NCBI RefSeq assembly: GCF_024721265.1
Contig: NZ_JAMXOC010000018.1
Span: forward strand, 1-63,864
Direction of reading: 5' to 3'
DNA: 63,864 nt
Source of the DNA: Ohessyouella blattaphilus
Lineage (GTDB): Bacteria > Bacillota > Clostridia > Lachnospirales > Lachnospiraceae
A model generated the notes under the pieces. It ran no database searches and was not told where the DNA came from. It worked only from the letters and a program-made list of their open reading frames with translations. Position numbers and translations under genes: made by a program. Shown here one piece after another: positions 7,471 to 14,550 of this stretch (the stretch's first letter is position 1; each line of letters starts with the position of its first letter).

Positions 7471-8016
7471 CTATTCTTTTAGCAACTTTATCGTTTCTTT
7501 ATAGTCTGGAAGCGCCTTCTCCACCTGCCCCCAAAACTTCTTATTATGCCCTGCCTCTAGCAAATGGCAAAGCTCATGTACCACCACGTATTCTAAGCAC
7601 CGATCCGGATAGTAGGCCAGTTTCGTGTTAATACGGATACGCTTTGAAGAGATACTACAGCTTCCCCAGCGAGTCTTCATCCGTCGCAGAGTAAAGCTTA
7701 TGGCCTTGACTCCCAGCACCGGCTCCCATTTATCGGCGTACACTTCTACCTTTTGAGCTAACTTTTGTAGCTCTTCCTTAGAAAGAGCGGGCTCCTCTAT
7801 TGTCTTCTGACTACGGGCAATTACTTTTTCCCTGCTTTTACGAATCCAGTCCTGCTTCTCCTTTAGGACGGCTTCGATTTCCTCGTCACTGGCTCCTAGA
7901 GGTGCGGTCACTAGCACCTCGCCCTTTGGCGGTCTTATATAGATATTTATATTCCTGATTCTTCGGCGCTCAATTTGTATTTTTATTTTGTCTCTCCTAA
8001 GAAATAACGACCACAA
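7471..8016 (-). CDS. YgjP-like metallopeptidase-domain protein, start uncertain
   Basis: A YgjP/DUF45 protein of about 170-181 residues with the zinc motif HELCH followed by LLEAGHNKKFW, and RMKTRWGSCS, diagnostic of this SprT-like family. The substrate is unknown. The listed start is a TTG at 8016 within the last 34 bases of gldA and has no ribosome binding site. A good AGGAGA lies at 7993-7998, but the next codons at normal spacing are ATA (7986) and later ATT (7974), so a non-canonical start at 7986 is possible and would fit the family's N-terminus better. Confidence 0.82.
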   Translation of the reverse strand: MWSLFLRRDKIKIQIERRRIRNINIYIRPPKGEVLVTAPLGASDEEIEAVLKEKQDWIRKSREKVIARSQKTIEEPALSKEELQKLAQKVEVYADKWEPVLGVKAISFTLRRMKTRWGSCSISSKRIRINTKLAYYPDRCLEYVVVHELCHLLEAGHNKKFWGQVEKALPDYKETIKLLKE

Positions 8017-9086
8017 GCGTCTGCTGCTTTGATTGCTGCCACCACATCTTCTTCACTGACTTTGAAAGGAAGATTTCCTAAGGTGTCGCTATCGGCACAA
8101 GCGATTTTGGCCACTTCTTTTAGCTTACTGTCATTAATGGTTCGAATACCTAGCTCTTTAAGGGTTACGGGAAGACCGATTTCAATACAGAACTCGATCA
8201 CTTCTCCTAGTTCGTCCTCATCGGCATTCTCTAAGATCAATTGGACAATCGTACCAAAGGCCACCTTTTCTCCGTGGTATGCCTGATGGGTCTCTGGCAA
8301 AGCGGTAAAACCGTTATGAATGGCGTGAGCACCCGCTAAGCCGCCACTTTCAAATCCAATTCCAGACAGCAAGGTGTTGGCTTCGATAATGGCTTCCACT
8401 GATTTTGTCAACGCGCCGCTTTCGAGAGCCAGTTTCGCTTTTACCCCTTCCGTTAATAATGTTTCATAGCATAACTTTGCTAAGGCTAGAGCCGCAAGGG
8501 TTCCGCTTCCGCCGGCACAGGTCGTGCTGTCGCTTTTTGCTACCGCCCTTGCTTCAAAATAAGTGGCAAGGGCATCTCCCATCCCCGCTACCGTTAGTCT
8601 TACCGGTGACTTGGCGACCACTTCCGTGTCCACCAGTACCATATTGGGGTTGGTTGGTAAAAATAAATATTCTTCAAATACTCCCTTATCTGAATAAATC
8701 ACCGATAACGCACTACAAGGAGCGTCGGTTGAAGCAATCGTCGGACAAATCATCACCGGCCGCTTACAGTAATACGCTACTGCCTTCGCCGTATCCAGAA
8801 TCTTGCCACCACCGATGCCGATGACCATATCCAATCCCTGCTCCTCCATAATAGCTTTTAGTCTTTCGATCTCCGACCGGCTACACTCTCCCTTAAAGTA
8901 ATCGATTACGACTTCGACGCCGTGTTCACTAAGGCTTGCTTCCACTTCCTTACCAATCCGCTTATAACCCGAATTCGTAATTAGTACTAGCACCTTCTTA
9001 CCGTAATTTTTCGCGTATTCGCCCACTCTTTTCAGTTCTCCGGCGCCTTGCTGATATTTTGTCGGACAGATTAAGATTTTGCTCAT
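7983..9086 (-). CDS. gldA: Glycerol dehydrogenase
   Basis: A 367-residue iron-type alcohol dehydrogenase of the GldA branch. It has the NAD-binding GIGGGKILDTAKA at about residues 95-107, the SALSVIYS segment, and the metal-binding histidines in GAHAIHNGFTAL and HGEKVAFG. It oxidises glycerol to dihydroxyacetone with NAD+, or runs in reverse during fermentation. GGAGG lies eight bases upstream of the ATG. No dihydroxyacetone kinase is visible; the transaldolase and transketolase genes lie about 8 kb away. Confidence 0.95.
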   Translation of the reverse strand: MSKILICPTKYQQGAGELKRVGEYAKNYGKKVLVLITNSGYKRIGKEVEASLSEHGVEVVIDYFKGECSRSEIERLKAIMEEQGLDMVIGIGGGKILDTAKAVAYYCKRPVMICPTIASTDAPCSALSVIYSDKGVFEEYLFLPTNPNMVLVDTEVVAKSPVRLTVAGMGDALATYFEARAVAKSDSTTCAGGSGTLAALALAKLCYETLLTEGVKAKLALESGALTKSVEAIIEANTLLSGIGFESGGLAGAHAIHNGFTALPETHQAYHGEKVAFGTIVQLILENADEDELGEVIEFCIEIGLPVTLKELGIRTINDSKLKEVAKIACADSDTLGNLPFKVSEEDVVAAIKAADACGRYFLGETK

Positions 9087-9137
9087 TGGTGTGATTCCTC
9101 CGTTTTCCTTATTTTCCTAGACTATTTTCATTATAGC

Positions 9138-10067
9138 TTATTTTTTTAGACAAAAAAAGACTTCTTCCCCTAGTTTATAGTCTTTATTTCCGTCTCCCCG
9201 CAAAACGATTTCGTCTTCACCCACCTGGAGATAAAACAAGCGATAAAACCCTAGAAACTCCTTTTTCACCAAGGTCCCATGAAACGGTCCCGCCTCACAA
9301 AACTGCATCTCCTCCGGTCGGCAGGAAATCCTTTCGTTATCTGGAGTCAAAAAAGAATTGACCCGTCCTAAGAAACCTTTCGTATAGGCATCTCGGGGCC
9401 TTAAGTACACCTCCTCAGGTGTCCCGACTTGAGTGAGCTTCCCATCATGCATAATACCGATACGATCCGCTACCACCATCGCCTCTTCCTGATCGTGGGT
9501 AACGAAGATCGTCGTAATCTTAAATTTGCGCTGAATATCCCGAATCTCTTCACGCATCTTAACCCGCAGGGCGGCGTCTAAGTTGCTTAAAGGTTCATCG
9601 AGAAGCAGCACCTTCGGTTTCGTTACCAGTGCTCTTGCCAGTGCCACTCTTTGGCGCTGGCCACCAGATATTTCCGCGGTTCTCGCCTCCTGATAATCAC
9701 CTAAATCCACAAGCTCTAGGTATCTCTGCGCCTCCTGGCGTGCCTGCTTCTTACTATAGCCTTGATATTTAAGACCGTACATCACGTTCTTAAGCACGTT
9801 CATATGGGGAAAAAGGGCATAGGACTGAAAGACCGTAGATACTGGGCGCACCTCTGGCGAAAGACTGCTGATGTCCTCCCCCTCTAAAAGTATCTCCCCG
9901 CTATCAGGCCGTAGAAAGCCGCCAATCATCTTTAGAGTCGTGGTTTTTCCACATCCTGATGCCCCTAAAAGGCAAAGAATCTCGCCTTCCTTTATCCCTA
10001 AGCTTAAGTTCTTGACCACTTCTTTATTGTCAAAACGCTTACTAATATCCTTTAATTCCAGATACAT
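9138..10067 (-). CDS. ABC importer ATP-binding protein (FbpC/PotA-like)
   Basis: A 309-residue ATPase with Walker A GASGCGKTT, signature ISGGQRQR, Walker B VLLLDEPLSNLD, a switch histidine in FVTHDQEEA and a C-terminal TOBE-like extension with SCRPEEM. This architecture belongs to the ferric iron, thiamine, polyamine and phosphonate importer group. It overlaps the permease gene by 26 bases and ends the operon. Confidence 0.92.
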   Translation of the reverse strand: MYLELKDISKRFDNKEVVKNLSLGIKEGEILCLLGASGCGKTTTLKMIGGFLRPDSGEILLEGEDISSLSPEVRPVSTVFQSYALFPHMNVLKNVMYGLKYQGYSKKQARQEAQRYLELVDLGDYQEARTAEISGGQRQRVALARALVTKPKVLLLDEPLSNLDAALRVKMREEIRDIQRKFKITTIFVTHDQEEAMVVADRIGIMHDGKLTQVGTPEEVYLRPRDAYTKGFLGRVNSFLTPDNERISCRPEEMQFCEAGPFHGTLVKKEFLGFYRLFYLQVGEDEIVLRGDGNKDYKLGEEVFFCLKK

Positions 10068-11730
10068 GGCTTTCGCCTCCTTTCCCTTTAAGCAATCGTA
10101 AGAAGATTACATTTATCAACACCGTCACCAGAATAAGCACGGTGGAAATCATCGAAGCCTCTGCGTATTTACCCGAATTAATCGCGTCAAACAGGGTAAA
10201 TACAGCTATCTTTTGACCAGCGTTCACTAAGAAAATCACCGCACCGGCGGTCACCATCGCCGACGTAAAGTTGTTAACGAAGCCGACCGCAAAGCTACTT
10301 CGCAGATTCGGTAAAAGAATATCCTTTAAGGTCTGTAAGCGCTTAGCGCCCAAATCAGCCGAGGCCATGTCAAGCTCTTCCGGAATCTGAGTAAAAGCCG
10401 CACTCGTTACCTTTGTGGTAATCGAAAGCTGTTTAAAAATCATATTGAGGATTACGATTGCCGCCGTTCCCGTTAGCTTAATCGGTTCCGAATTAAAAGC
10501 TAAGATATACCCGATTCCAAAGCAAGAACCGGGAATCATGTAGGGTGCCGTCACTAAAAAGTCAAAGAACTTGCCGCCCTTTAGTTTGCGTCGCTCAATA
10601 TAGTAAGAGATCAACATGCCAATTAGCGTCCCCACAAGGGCTACCACTAAGGCATAGACAAGACTCCTAAAAAAGGTATCCTTACGGCGACTCCACATTT
10701 GCAAAAAAGGTTCAAGGGAAAAGGTTCGCACCCCTTTTTGTTGCTTGCTAAAGCTATTGACGAAGATGGAACCGTATTGTAGTAGCATCATTCCATAGAA
10801 AATCACCGTGGGCAGTAGCAGTAGCCCGTAAACCAGGCCTCGTGGCCGGTAATGCTGCATCTCCTCTTCCTTTAAAGGCGTCCCTCCTTGTAGCAGACGG
10901 TTCCCCTTACTCATCAAAAGCCGGTAAAGAATAAATACCACAATTGCCGGTACTAAAAGCAAGGTGTTAAGGGCGGCACTTTTTTCTAAATTAGCGTAGC
11001 CGATTAGCTGCATGTAAATCTCGGTGGACAGATTCTCATACCGACCGCCAATAACGACCGGTGTCCCGTAATCTGCCAAAGAACGCACAAATGAAAGCAG
11101 AAAGCAGACGATAACTCCCGGAAGGGTTAGCGGCAACACTACCTGAAAATACGTATCGTTATTATCGCTTCCCAAATCTGCGGCGGCCTGTAATAGATTT
11201 TGATCCACCTTCTCCATCATGCCGATTAGCAAAAGGGCATTTAAAGACGCAAAGAAAATGGTTTGCATAATAATCACCCCAATCGGTCCGTAAGGATCTA
11301 GAGAAAGCCCTAACAGTCCGTGAGTGATACTCCCCCGGCGGCCAAACAGCTGAATGTATGAAAGCGAAGTGATGAACGGCGGCGAAACCATACTCACTAA
11401 TAAAACACCCATCAGAAACCCCTTTAGGCGTCCGCTAAAAACTACCACCGTAGCAATACCAACAGCTAATACGGTCGATAAAAGCGCCGTAATAATTGCC
11501 ACATAGGCGCTATTCCACAGAAGCTTCTGGTTCTTGGTAAACACTTCCTGATACACCTTTAAGCTAAAGCTACCTTCTACATTTACGCCCCTGAGAATCA
11601 CACATAAAATAGGATAGAAAATAAAGGCTAGCACCAAGATAACGAGACCACTTATTATTAACTTATCTAATATGTCAAAAAAACGGGCGCTTCTAACTTG
11701 CGCCCGCTTATTATTTTGTTTACTCTTCAC
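10042..11730 (-). CDS. ABC importer permease, two fused membrane domains (FbpB-like)
   Basis: A 562-residue protein with about 12 membrane segments forming two BPD-type permease domains (about residues 60-270 and 345-550). This is the fused layout of ferric-iron permeases of the FbpB/SfuB group. EAA-loop-like stretches are visible near AAADLGSDNNDTYFQVVLP and ASADLGAKRLQTLKDILLP. The start is GTG at 11730 with GGGAGA upstream, overlapping the binding-protein gene by 11 bases, so translation is probably coupled. Confidence 0.92.
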   Translation of the reverse strand: MKSKQNNKRAQVRSARFFDILDKLIISGLVILVLAFIFYPILCVILRGVNVEGSFSLKVYQEVFTKNQKLLWNSAYVAIITALLSTVLAVGIATVVVFSGRLKGFLMGVLLVSMVSPPFITSLSYIQLFGRRGSITHGLLGLSLDPYGPIGVIIMQTIFFASLNALLLIGMMEKVDQNLLQAAADLGSDNNDTYFQVVLPLTLPGVIVCFLLSFVRSLADYGTPVVIGGRYENLSTEIYMQLIGYANLEKSAALNTLLLVPAIVVFILYRLLMSKGNRLLQGGTPLKEEEMQHYRPRGLVYGLLLLPTVIFYGMMLLQYGSIFVNSFSKQQKGVRTFSLEPFLQMWSRRKDTFFRSLVYALVVALVGTLIGMLISYYIERRKLKGGKFFDFLVTAPYMIPGSCFGIGYILAFNSEPIKLTGTAAIVILNMIFKQLSITTKVTSAAFTQIPEELDMASADLGAKRLQTLKDILLPNLRSSFAVGFVNNFTSAMVTAGAVIFLVNAGQKIAVFTLFDAINSGKYAEASMISTVLILVTVLINVIFLRLLKGKGGESHVSGIKGY

Positions 11731-12784
11731 CTTTGTCTCCCATTAAGGTGGCCCACTTTTCTAAAATTTCTTCTCTTTGTGAACCAAACAAGCTTAAATC
11801 TTCCGTCAATAATTCGTCTTGTTTAAAATCAAGCTCTAACCCTTCAATCTCAGGTTTTACCAACAGTACGGTATTCTTCTGATCAATCTCCGCTAATTGC
11901 TTTAGATTCTCGTCATCAGAGTAGAACCATTCTATAAAAGCCTTCGCTGCCTCCTCATTTTCACTATTGGCAAAGGCGGCTACTCCCTCAGGAACAAAGG
12001 GCATCCCCTCTTCCGGATAAATCACGCTTACATCAGCGCTTTCCTCTAATTCCGCTAAAGTGCCATCAATATAGGTGATTCCGATAGCCACTTCCCCAGC
12101 GGCTACTTTCGTACTAGGGTCTGAGCCCCGCTTAGAATAGTAGGTAATGTTTTTATTCAAATCCTCAAAGTACTGCCACCCAGCGTCACCTTTTAATTGT
12201 AGCAGGGCATTTACAACGGCGTAATTCGTTCCCGAAATCGCTGGATTCGACATCAAGATCTCGCCTTCATACTCTGGCTTGGTCAAATCATCCCAGCTCT
12301 TTGGCGCCTCAAGTCCCTTTTCTTCAAGGATTTCATTGTTCACAATAAACCCAACTACCGTAACACCCTTGGAAAAATAGTAGTTTTCGCTATCTTTATA
12401 CTCTGGCGTAAGATCTGCGGCAGCGTCAAAATTCACCTGCTCTAACAGGCCGTTCTCTTTCGCGTCCATAAACGCATCAATCCCACCACCAAACCAAACA
12501 TCGGCAGCCGGGGTACCTCCTTCGGCCTTAAGCTTTGACAGCACTTCCCCAGAAGACATCGAGATAAACTCTACCTCTGGACCAACCTCTTCGGTAAACC
12601 GATCAAATAACGGCTGGTAATTCTCGCTAGTGGCCACCACATTTAACGTACCCTCTATCTTCGTCGACTTTTCGTCAGCCTCCTTGCTATCGCTATTCGC
12701 ATCATCCGCTGCTTTCTTTCCACAACCGGCAAGCACACTGACCATCGTCACCATCATAAGTATTGCAAGTATTCTCTTTTTCAT
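11720..12784 (-). CDS. ABC importer substrate-binding lipoprotein (ferric/phosphonate class)
   Basis: A 354-residue extracellular solute-binding protein with a lipoprotein signal ending LAGC (Cys21) and a Ser/Asp/Lys-rich linker. The mature domain contains SGEVLSKLKAEGG, ADVWFGGGIDAF and RGSDPSTKVAAGEVAIGIT, typical of the AfuA/FbpA-like group. Ferric iron is the most likely ligand, but 2-aminoethylphosphonate and thiamine binders look similar. The start has GGAGG seven bases upstream. It is first in the operon; a palindrome overlaps its promoter. Confidence 0.9.
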   Translation of the reverse strand: MKKRILAILMMVTMVSVLAGCGKKAADDANSDSKEADEKSTKIEGTLNVVATSENYQPLFDRFTEEVGPEVEFISMSSGEVLSKLKAEGGTPAADVWFGGGIDAFMDAKENGLLEQVNFDAAADLTPEYKDSENYYFSKGVTVVGFIVNNEILEEKGLEAPKSWDDLTKPEYEGEILMSNPAISGTNYAVVNALLQLKGDAGWQYFEDLNKNITYYSKRGSDPSTKVAAGEVAIGITYIDGTLAELEESADVSVIYPEEGMPFVPEGVAAFANSENEEAAKAFIEWFYSDDENLKQLAEIDQKNTVLLVKPEIEGLELDFKQDELLTEDLSLFGSQREEILEKWATLMGDKGEE

Positions 12785-12808
12785 CTAGACCTCCACTTTT
12801 GCTGCATT

Positions 12809-12829
12809 TATAATACCAATGCTATTATA
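12809..12829 (-). promoter_or_regulatory. Palindrome overlapping the -10 of the ABC importer operon
   Basis: TATAATA and TATTATA form a perfect 7-bp inverted repeat with a 7-base centre. A TATAAT hexamer for the leftward operon lies within it (12824-12829), 40 bases upstream of the start codon. A repressor site, for example for a metal-sensing regulator, is plausible. It is not a recognisable Fur consensus. Confidence 0.4.
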
Positions 12830-12896
12830 GGCTTTATTTCTGAAGAGGTCTAATTGTCTTGCTCTATAGGTTCGTCTCACTTATAGTCTTTTTCTA

Positions 12897-13649
12897 TCAC
12901 ATCCGATAAGAGAGAGGACAAATACTTACACATTTGCCACAGGTAGTCGCTCCTGCCATTCCTAGCGAAGCCTCTAATAACTCGCCGTTCTTATCTGTCT
13001 CTGCCTGACAGCTAAGGCCCTTAAAGCCGTCTGGAGTCAAGGCTTTCACCGGACAGATCTGAAAGCACAAGCCGCAAGAACCATCTCGCAGATAGGGACA
13101 TTTATTTTCCAGTTCTTCCTGATTAGGCATAAGCTCCGCCGCCGTCATAATCGTGCCCAAGCGCCCACCAGAGCCTTTCGCTGTTACTAGCATACGGTTC
13201 TCACTAAAGTAGCCAAGCCCCGCTACCGCTGCACCACTTCGGTGAGACCACGGCGCTCTTAGCGTCTTTTCATCATAACTAACCTGAATCTTCTGGGAAG
13301 GGTAGCCCTCCCCTTCCAGATAATCACAGACCTTTTGATTTATATAATCGAAGTATTCATTAATAACCACATATGCCTCGCCCCATAAAGGTGTTTCCTG
13401 AGCAGAATTCTTCGGCGAGTCCACCACTGCCTTGGTAAACGGCACAAAGTAACTAATCACACTCTTCGCACCGGGAAAAAGCTCTGTCGGCGTCTGATGC
13501 CACTCACCCACAATCGCTTTAAGCCCCTGATACTTAGGATTATCAGCTGCCGAAAAAGCCACTAGCGGCTCCCTGTATAAATCCGCTCTTCCCAAATTAG
13601 CTAGCTCTTCACGAATAATCTCCACAATTCTACTTTCAATCTCTCCCAT
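12897..13649 (-). CDS. QueG-like protein with double 4Fe-4S ferredoxin domain
   Basis: A 250-residue protein similar to epoxyqueuosine-reductase-like proteins but shorter than true QueG, lacking its C-terminal HEAT-like region. The C-terminal half has two four-cysteine clusters: CPYLRDGSCGLCFQICPVKAL and TTCGKCVSICPL. The N-terminal half has a cobalamin-reductase-like segment (GAKSVISYFVPF and SHRSGAAVAGLGYFSENRML). It is commonly annotated as an Fe-S protein of unknown substrate. It stands alone between the ABC operon and the tRNA cluster. Confidence 0.82.
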   Translation of the reverse strand: MGEIESRIVEIIREELANLGRADLYREPLVAFSAADNPKYQGLKAIVGEWHQTPTELFPGAKSVISYFVPFTKAVVDSPKNSAQETPLWGEAYVVINEYFDYINQKVCDYLEGEGYPSQKIQVSYDEKTLRAPWSHRSGAAVAGLGYFSENRMLVTAKGSGGRLGTIMTAAELMPNQEELENKCPYLRDGSCGLCFQICPVKALTPDGFKGLSCQAETDKNGELLEASLGMAGATTCGKCVSICPLSYRM

Positions 13650-13716
13650 ATTCCCCGCCTTTCTTAGCCTCCACCTACCAACCTTCCACCTCTACTTTAT
13701 CACATTTGAGGGCAAC

Positions 13717-13752
13717 AAAAAACTCAGTACACAAAAGTATACTGAGTTTCTT
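13717..13752 (-). terminator. Intrinsic terminator after tRNA-Cys
   Basis: AAACTCAGTATA and TGTACTGAGTTT form the stem; read leftward it is followed by TTTTGTTG. It ends the tRNA-Glu to tRNA-Cys transcript. Confidence 0.85.
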
Positions 13753-13756
13753 TAAA

Positions 13757-13828
13757 AGGCGCCAACCAGATTTGAACTGGTGAATCAGGGTGTTGCAGAC
13801 CCATGCCTTACCACTTGGCTATGGCGCC
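13757..13828 (-). tRNA. tRNA-Cys (GCA)
   Basis: A full 72-nt cloverleaf: acceptor GGCGCCA/TGGCGCC, anticodon loop CTGCAAC with GCA, T-loop TTCAAAT and discriminator T. No CCA is encoded. Its 5' end lies two bases from the end of repeat unit 1. Confidence 0.96.
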
Positions 13829-13830
13829 TC

Positions 13831-13922
13831 GTTATGAGCACTTAATGCCTGTTCTGTAGGCATTTACGTGCGATACATATCGGATACTTGGTGAGGTCCT
13901 TCCGAACCTAGTCATCCGATGT
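13831..13922 (-). repeat. Structured repeat unit 1 (two hairpins)
   Basis: Begins GTTATGAGCACTT on the + strand. Hairpin B is AATGCCT-gttctgt-AGGCATT (13844-13864). The second, interrupted hairpin A has outer arms ATCGGAT/ATCCGAT and inner arms CTtGGT/ACCtAG. It immediately precedes tRNA-Cys on the transcribed strand. Confidence 0.85.
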
Positions 13923-13923
13923 C

Positions 13924-14016
13924 GTTATGAGCACTTAGTGACTGTCTTTTAGTCACTTACGTGCGATACATGTCACAGTACTTAGTGAGGTATCTCACGA
14001 ACTTAGTACTGGGACT
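13924..14016 (-). repeat. Structured repeat unit 2 (two hairpins)
   Basis: Same layout as unit 1, 93 bases on. Hairpin B arms are AGTGACT/AGTCACT (13937-13957). Hairpin A has outer arms CAGTA/TACTG, inner arms CTtAGT/ACTtAG, and an extra GTGAG/CTCAC pair. Arms differ from unit 1 on both sides so that pairing is kept. Confidence 0.85.
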
Positions 14017-14017
14017 C

Positions 14018-14097
14018 GTTATGAGCACTTAAAGACCGTACTTTGGTCTTTTACGTGTGATACATATCACAGTACTTAGTGATACACATATCGTTTA
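14018..14097 (-). repeat. Structured repeat unit 3 (hairpin A degenerate)
   Basis: Hairpin B is intact with new arms AAAGACC/GGTCTTT (14031-14051), loop GTACTTT. Hairpin A keeps only its 5' part (CAGTACTTAGTGA) before the sequence diverges. A short CACTTA/TAAGTG hairpin (14098-14113) then leads into tRNA-Glu. Confidence 0.75.
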
Positions 14098-14117
14098 CAC
14101 TTACCTATAAGTGCAAA

Positions 14118-14189
14118 TGACCCCTACGAGAATCGAACTCGTGTTACCGCCGTGAAAGGGCGATGTCTTAACCGCTTGACCAAGGGGCC
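14118..14189 (-). tRNA. tRNA-Glu (TTC)
   Basis: A 72-nt cloverleaf: acceptor GGCCCCT/AGGGGTC, anticodon loop CTTTCAC with TTC, T-loop TTCGATT, discriminator A. No CCA is encoded. It is first in a transcript that continues through repeat units 3, 2 and 1 to tRNA-Cys. Confidence 0.96.
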
Positions 14190-14222
14190 GCATCGGCCAC
14201 TTCACTATAGCGACCAATCGTT

Positions 14223-14251
14223 ATATTATCATAAAGCTCGTCTTATTTCAA
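14223..14251 (-). promoter_or_regulatory. Promoter of tRNA-Glu/repeats/tRNA-Cys
   Basis: TTGAAA (14246-14251), 17-base spacer, TAATAT (14223-14228), about 34 bases before the tRNA-Glu 5' end. Confidence 0.65.
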
Positions 14252-14277
14252 GAGGTTTATACAAAAAACTGTAATAG

Positions 14278-14312
14278 AAAAATCCTGCAAACAATTGTCT
14301 GCAGGATTTTCT
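14278..14312 (-). terminator. Intrinsic terminator after tRNA-Asn
   Basis: TCCTGCA/TGCAGGA stem flanked by AAAAT on one side and ATTTT on the other. It separates tRNA-Asn from the tRNA-Glu promoter. Confidence 0.85.
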
Positions 14313-14320
14313 AATTCTAA

Positions 14321-14392
14321 CTCCCCGAGCTGGGTTCGAACCAGCGACCCTTCGGTTAACAGCCGAATGCTCTACCGCTGAGCTATCGAGGA
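14321..14392 (-). tRNA. tRNA-Asn (GTT)
   Basis: A 72-nt cloverleaf: acceptor TCCTCGA/TCGGGGA, anticodon loop CTGTTAA with GTT, T-loop TTCGAAC, discriminator G. No CCA is encoded. Repeat unit 4 ends two bases before its 5' end. Confidence 0.96.
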
Positions 14393-14394
14393 CT

Positions 14395-14486
14395 GTTATG
14401 AGCACTTAACGCCTGTCTTATAGGCGTTTACGTGCGATACGTATCGGATCCTTGGCGAGGTTCTTTCGAGCCTAGTCATCCGATGA
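14395..14486 (-). repeat. Structured repeat unit 4 (leader of tRNA-Asn)
   Basis: A complete unit with hairpin B arms AACGCCT/AGGCGTT (14408-14428, loop GTCTTAT) and hairpin A outer arms CGGAT/ATCCG with inner CTtGGC/GCCtAG. It forms almost the whole leader between the tRNA-Asn promoter and the tRNA. Confidence 0.85.
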
Positions 14487-14487
14487 C

Positions 14488-14510
14488 GTTATGAGCACTT
14501 AACGCACGAC
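14488..14510 (-). repeat. Truncated repeat unit 5
   Basis: Only the conserved end (GTTATGAGCACTTAACGC) remains. It covers the predicted transcription start downstream of the tRNA-Asn promoter, so the transcript would begin inside the repeat end. Confidence 0.75.
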
Positions 14511-14513
14511 AAT

Positions 14514-14542
14514 ACAGTACCACGCACCTCTTAAATTGTCAA
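14514..14542 (-). promoter_or_regulatory. Promoter of the repeat/tRNA-Asn transcript
   Basis: TTGACA (14537-14542), 17-base spacer and TACTGT (14514-14519). The -35 is perfect, the -10 is weak. The cvpA stop is nine bases upstream and no terminator separates them, so read-through from cvpA is also possible. Confidence 0.6.
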
Positions 14543-14550
14543 GATACCCC

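Noticed and set aside
13871-13920. Possible 5S rRNA fragment (GAAC..AGT-like string within hairpin A)
   Set aside because: Only a few bases match; the outer helices and loop order of 5S rRNA are absent and the element recurs with different arms.
13831-14510. Possible CRISPR array
   Set aside because: Repeats are ~93 bases and structured, units are directly adjacent, there are no uniform spacers, and no cas genes are nearby.
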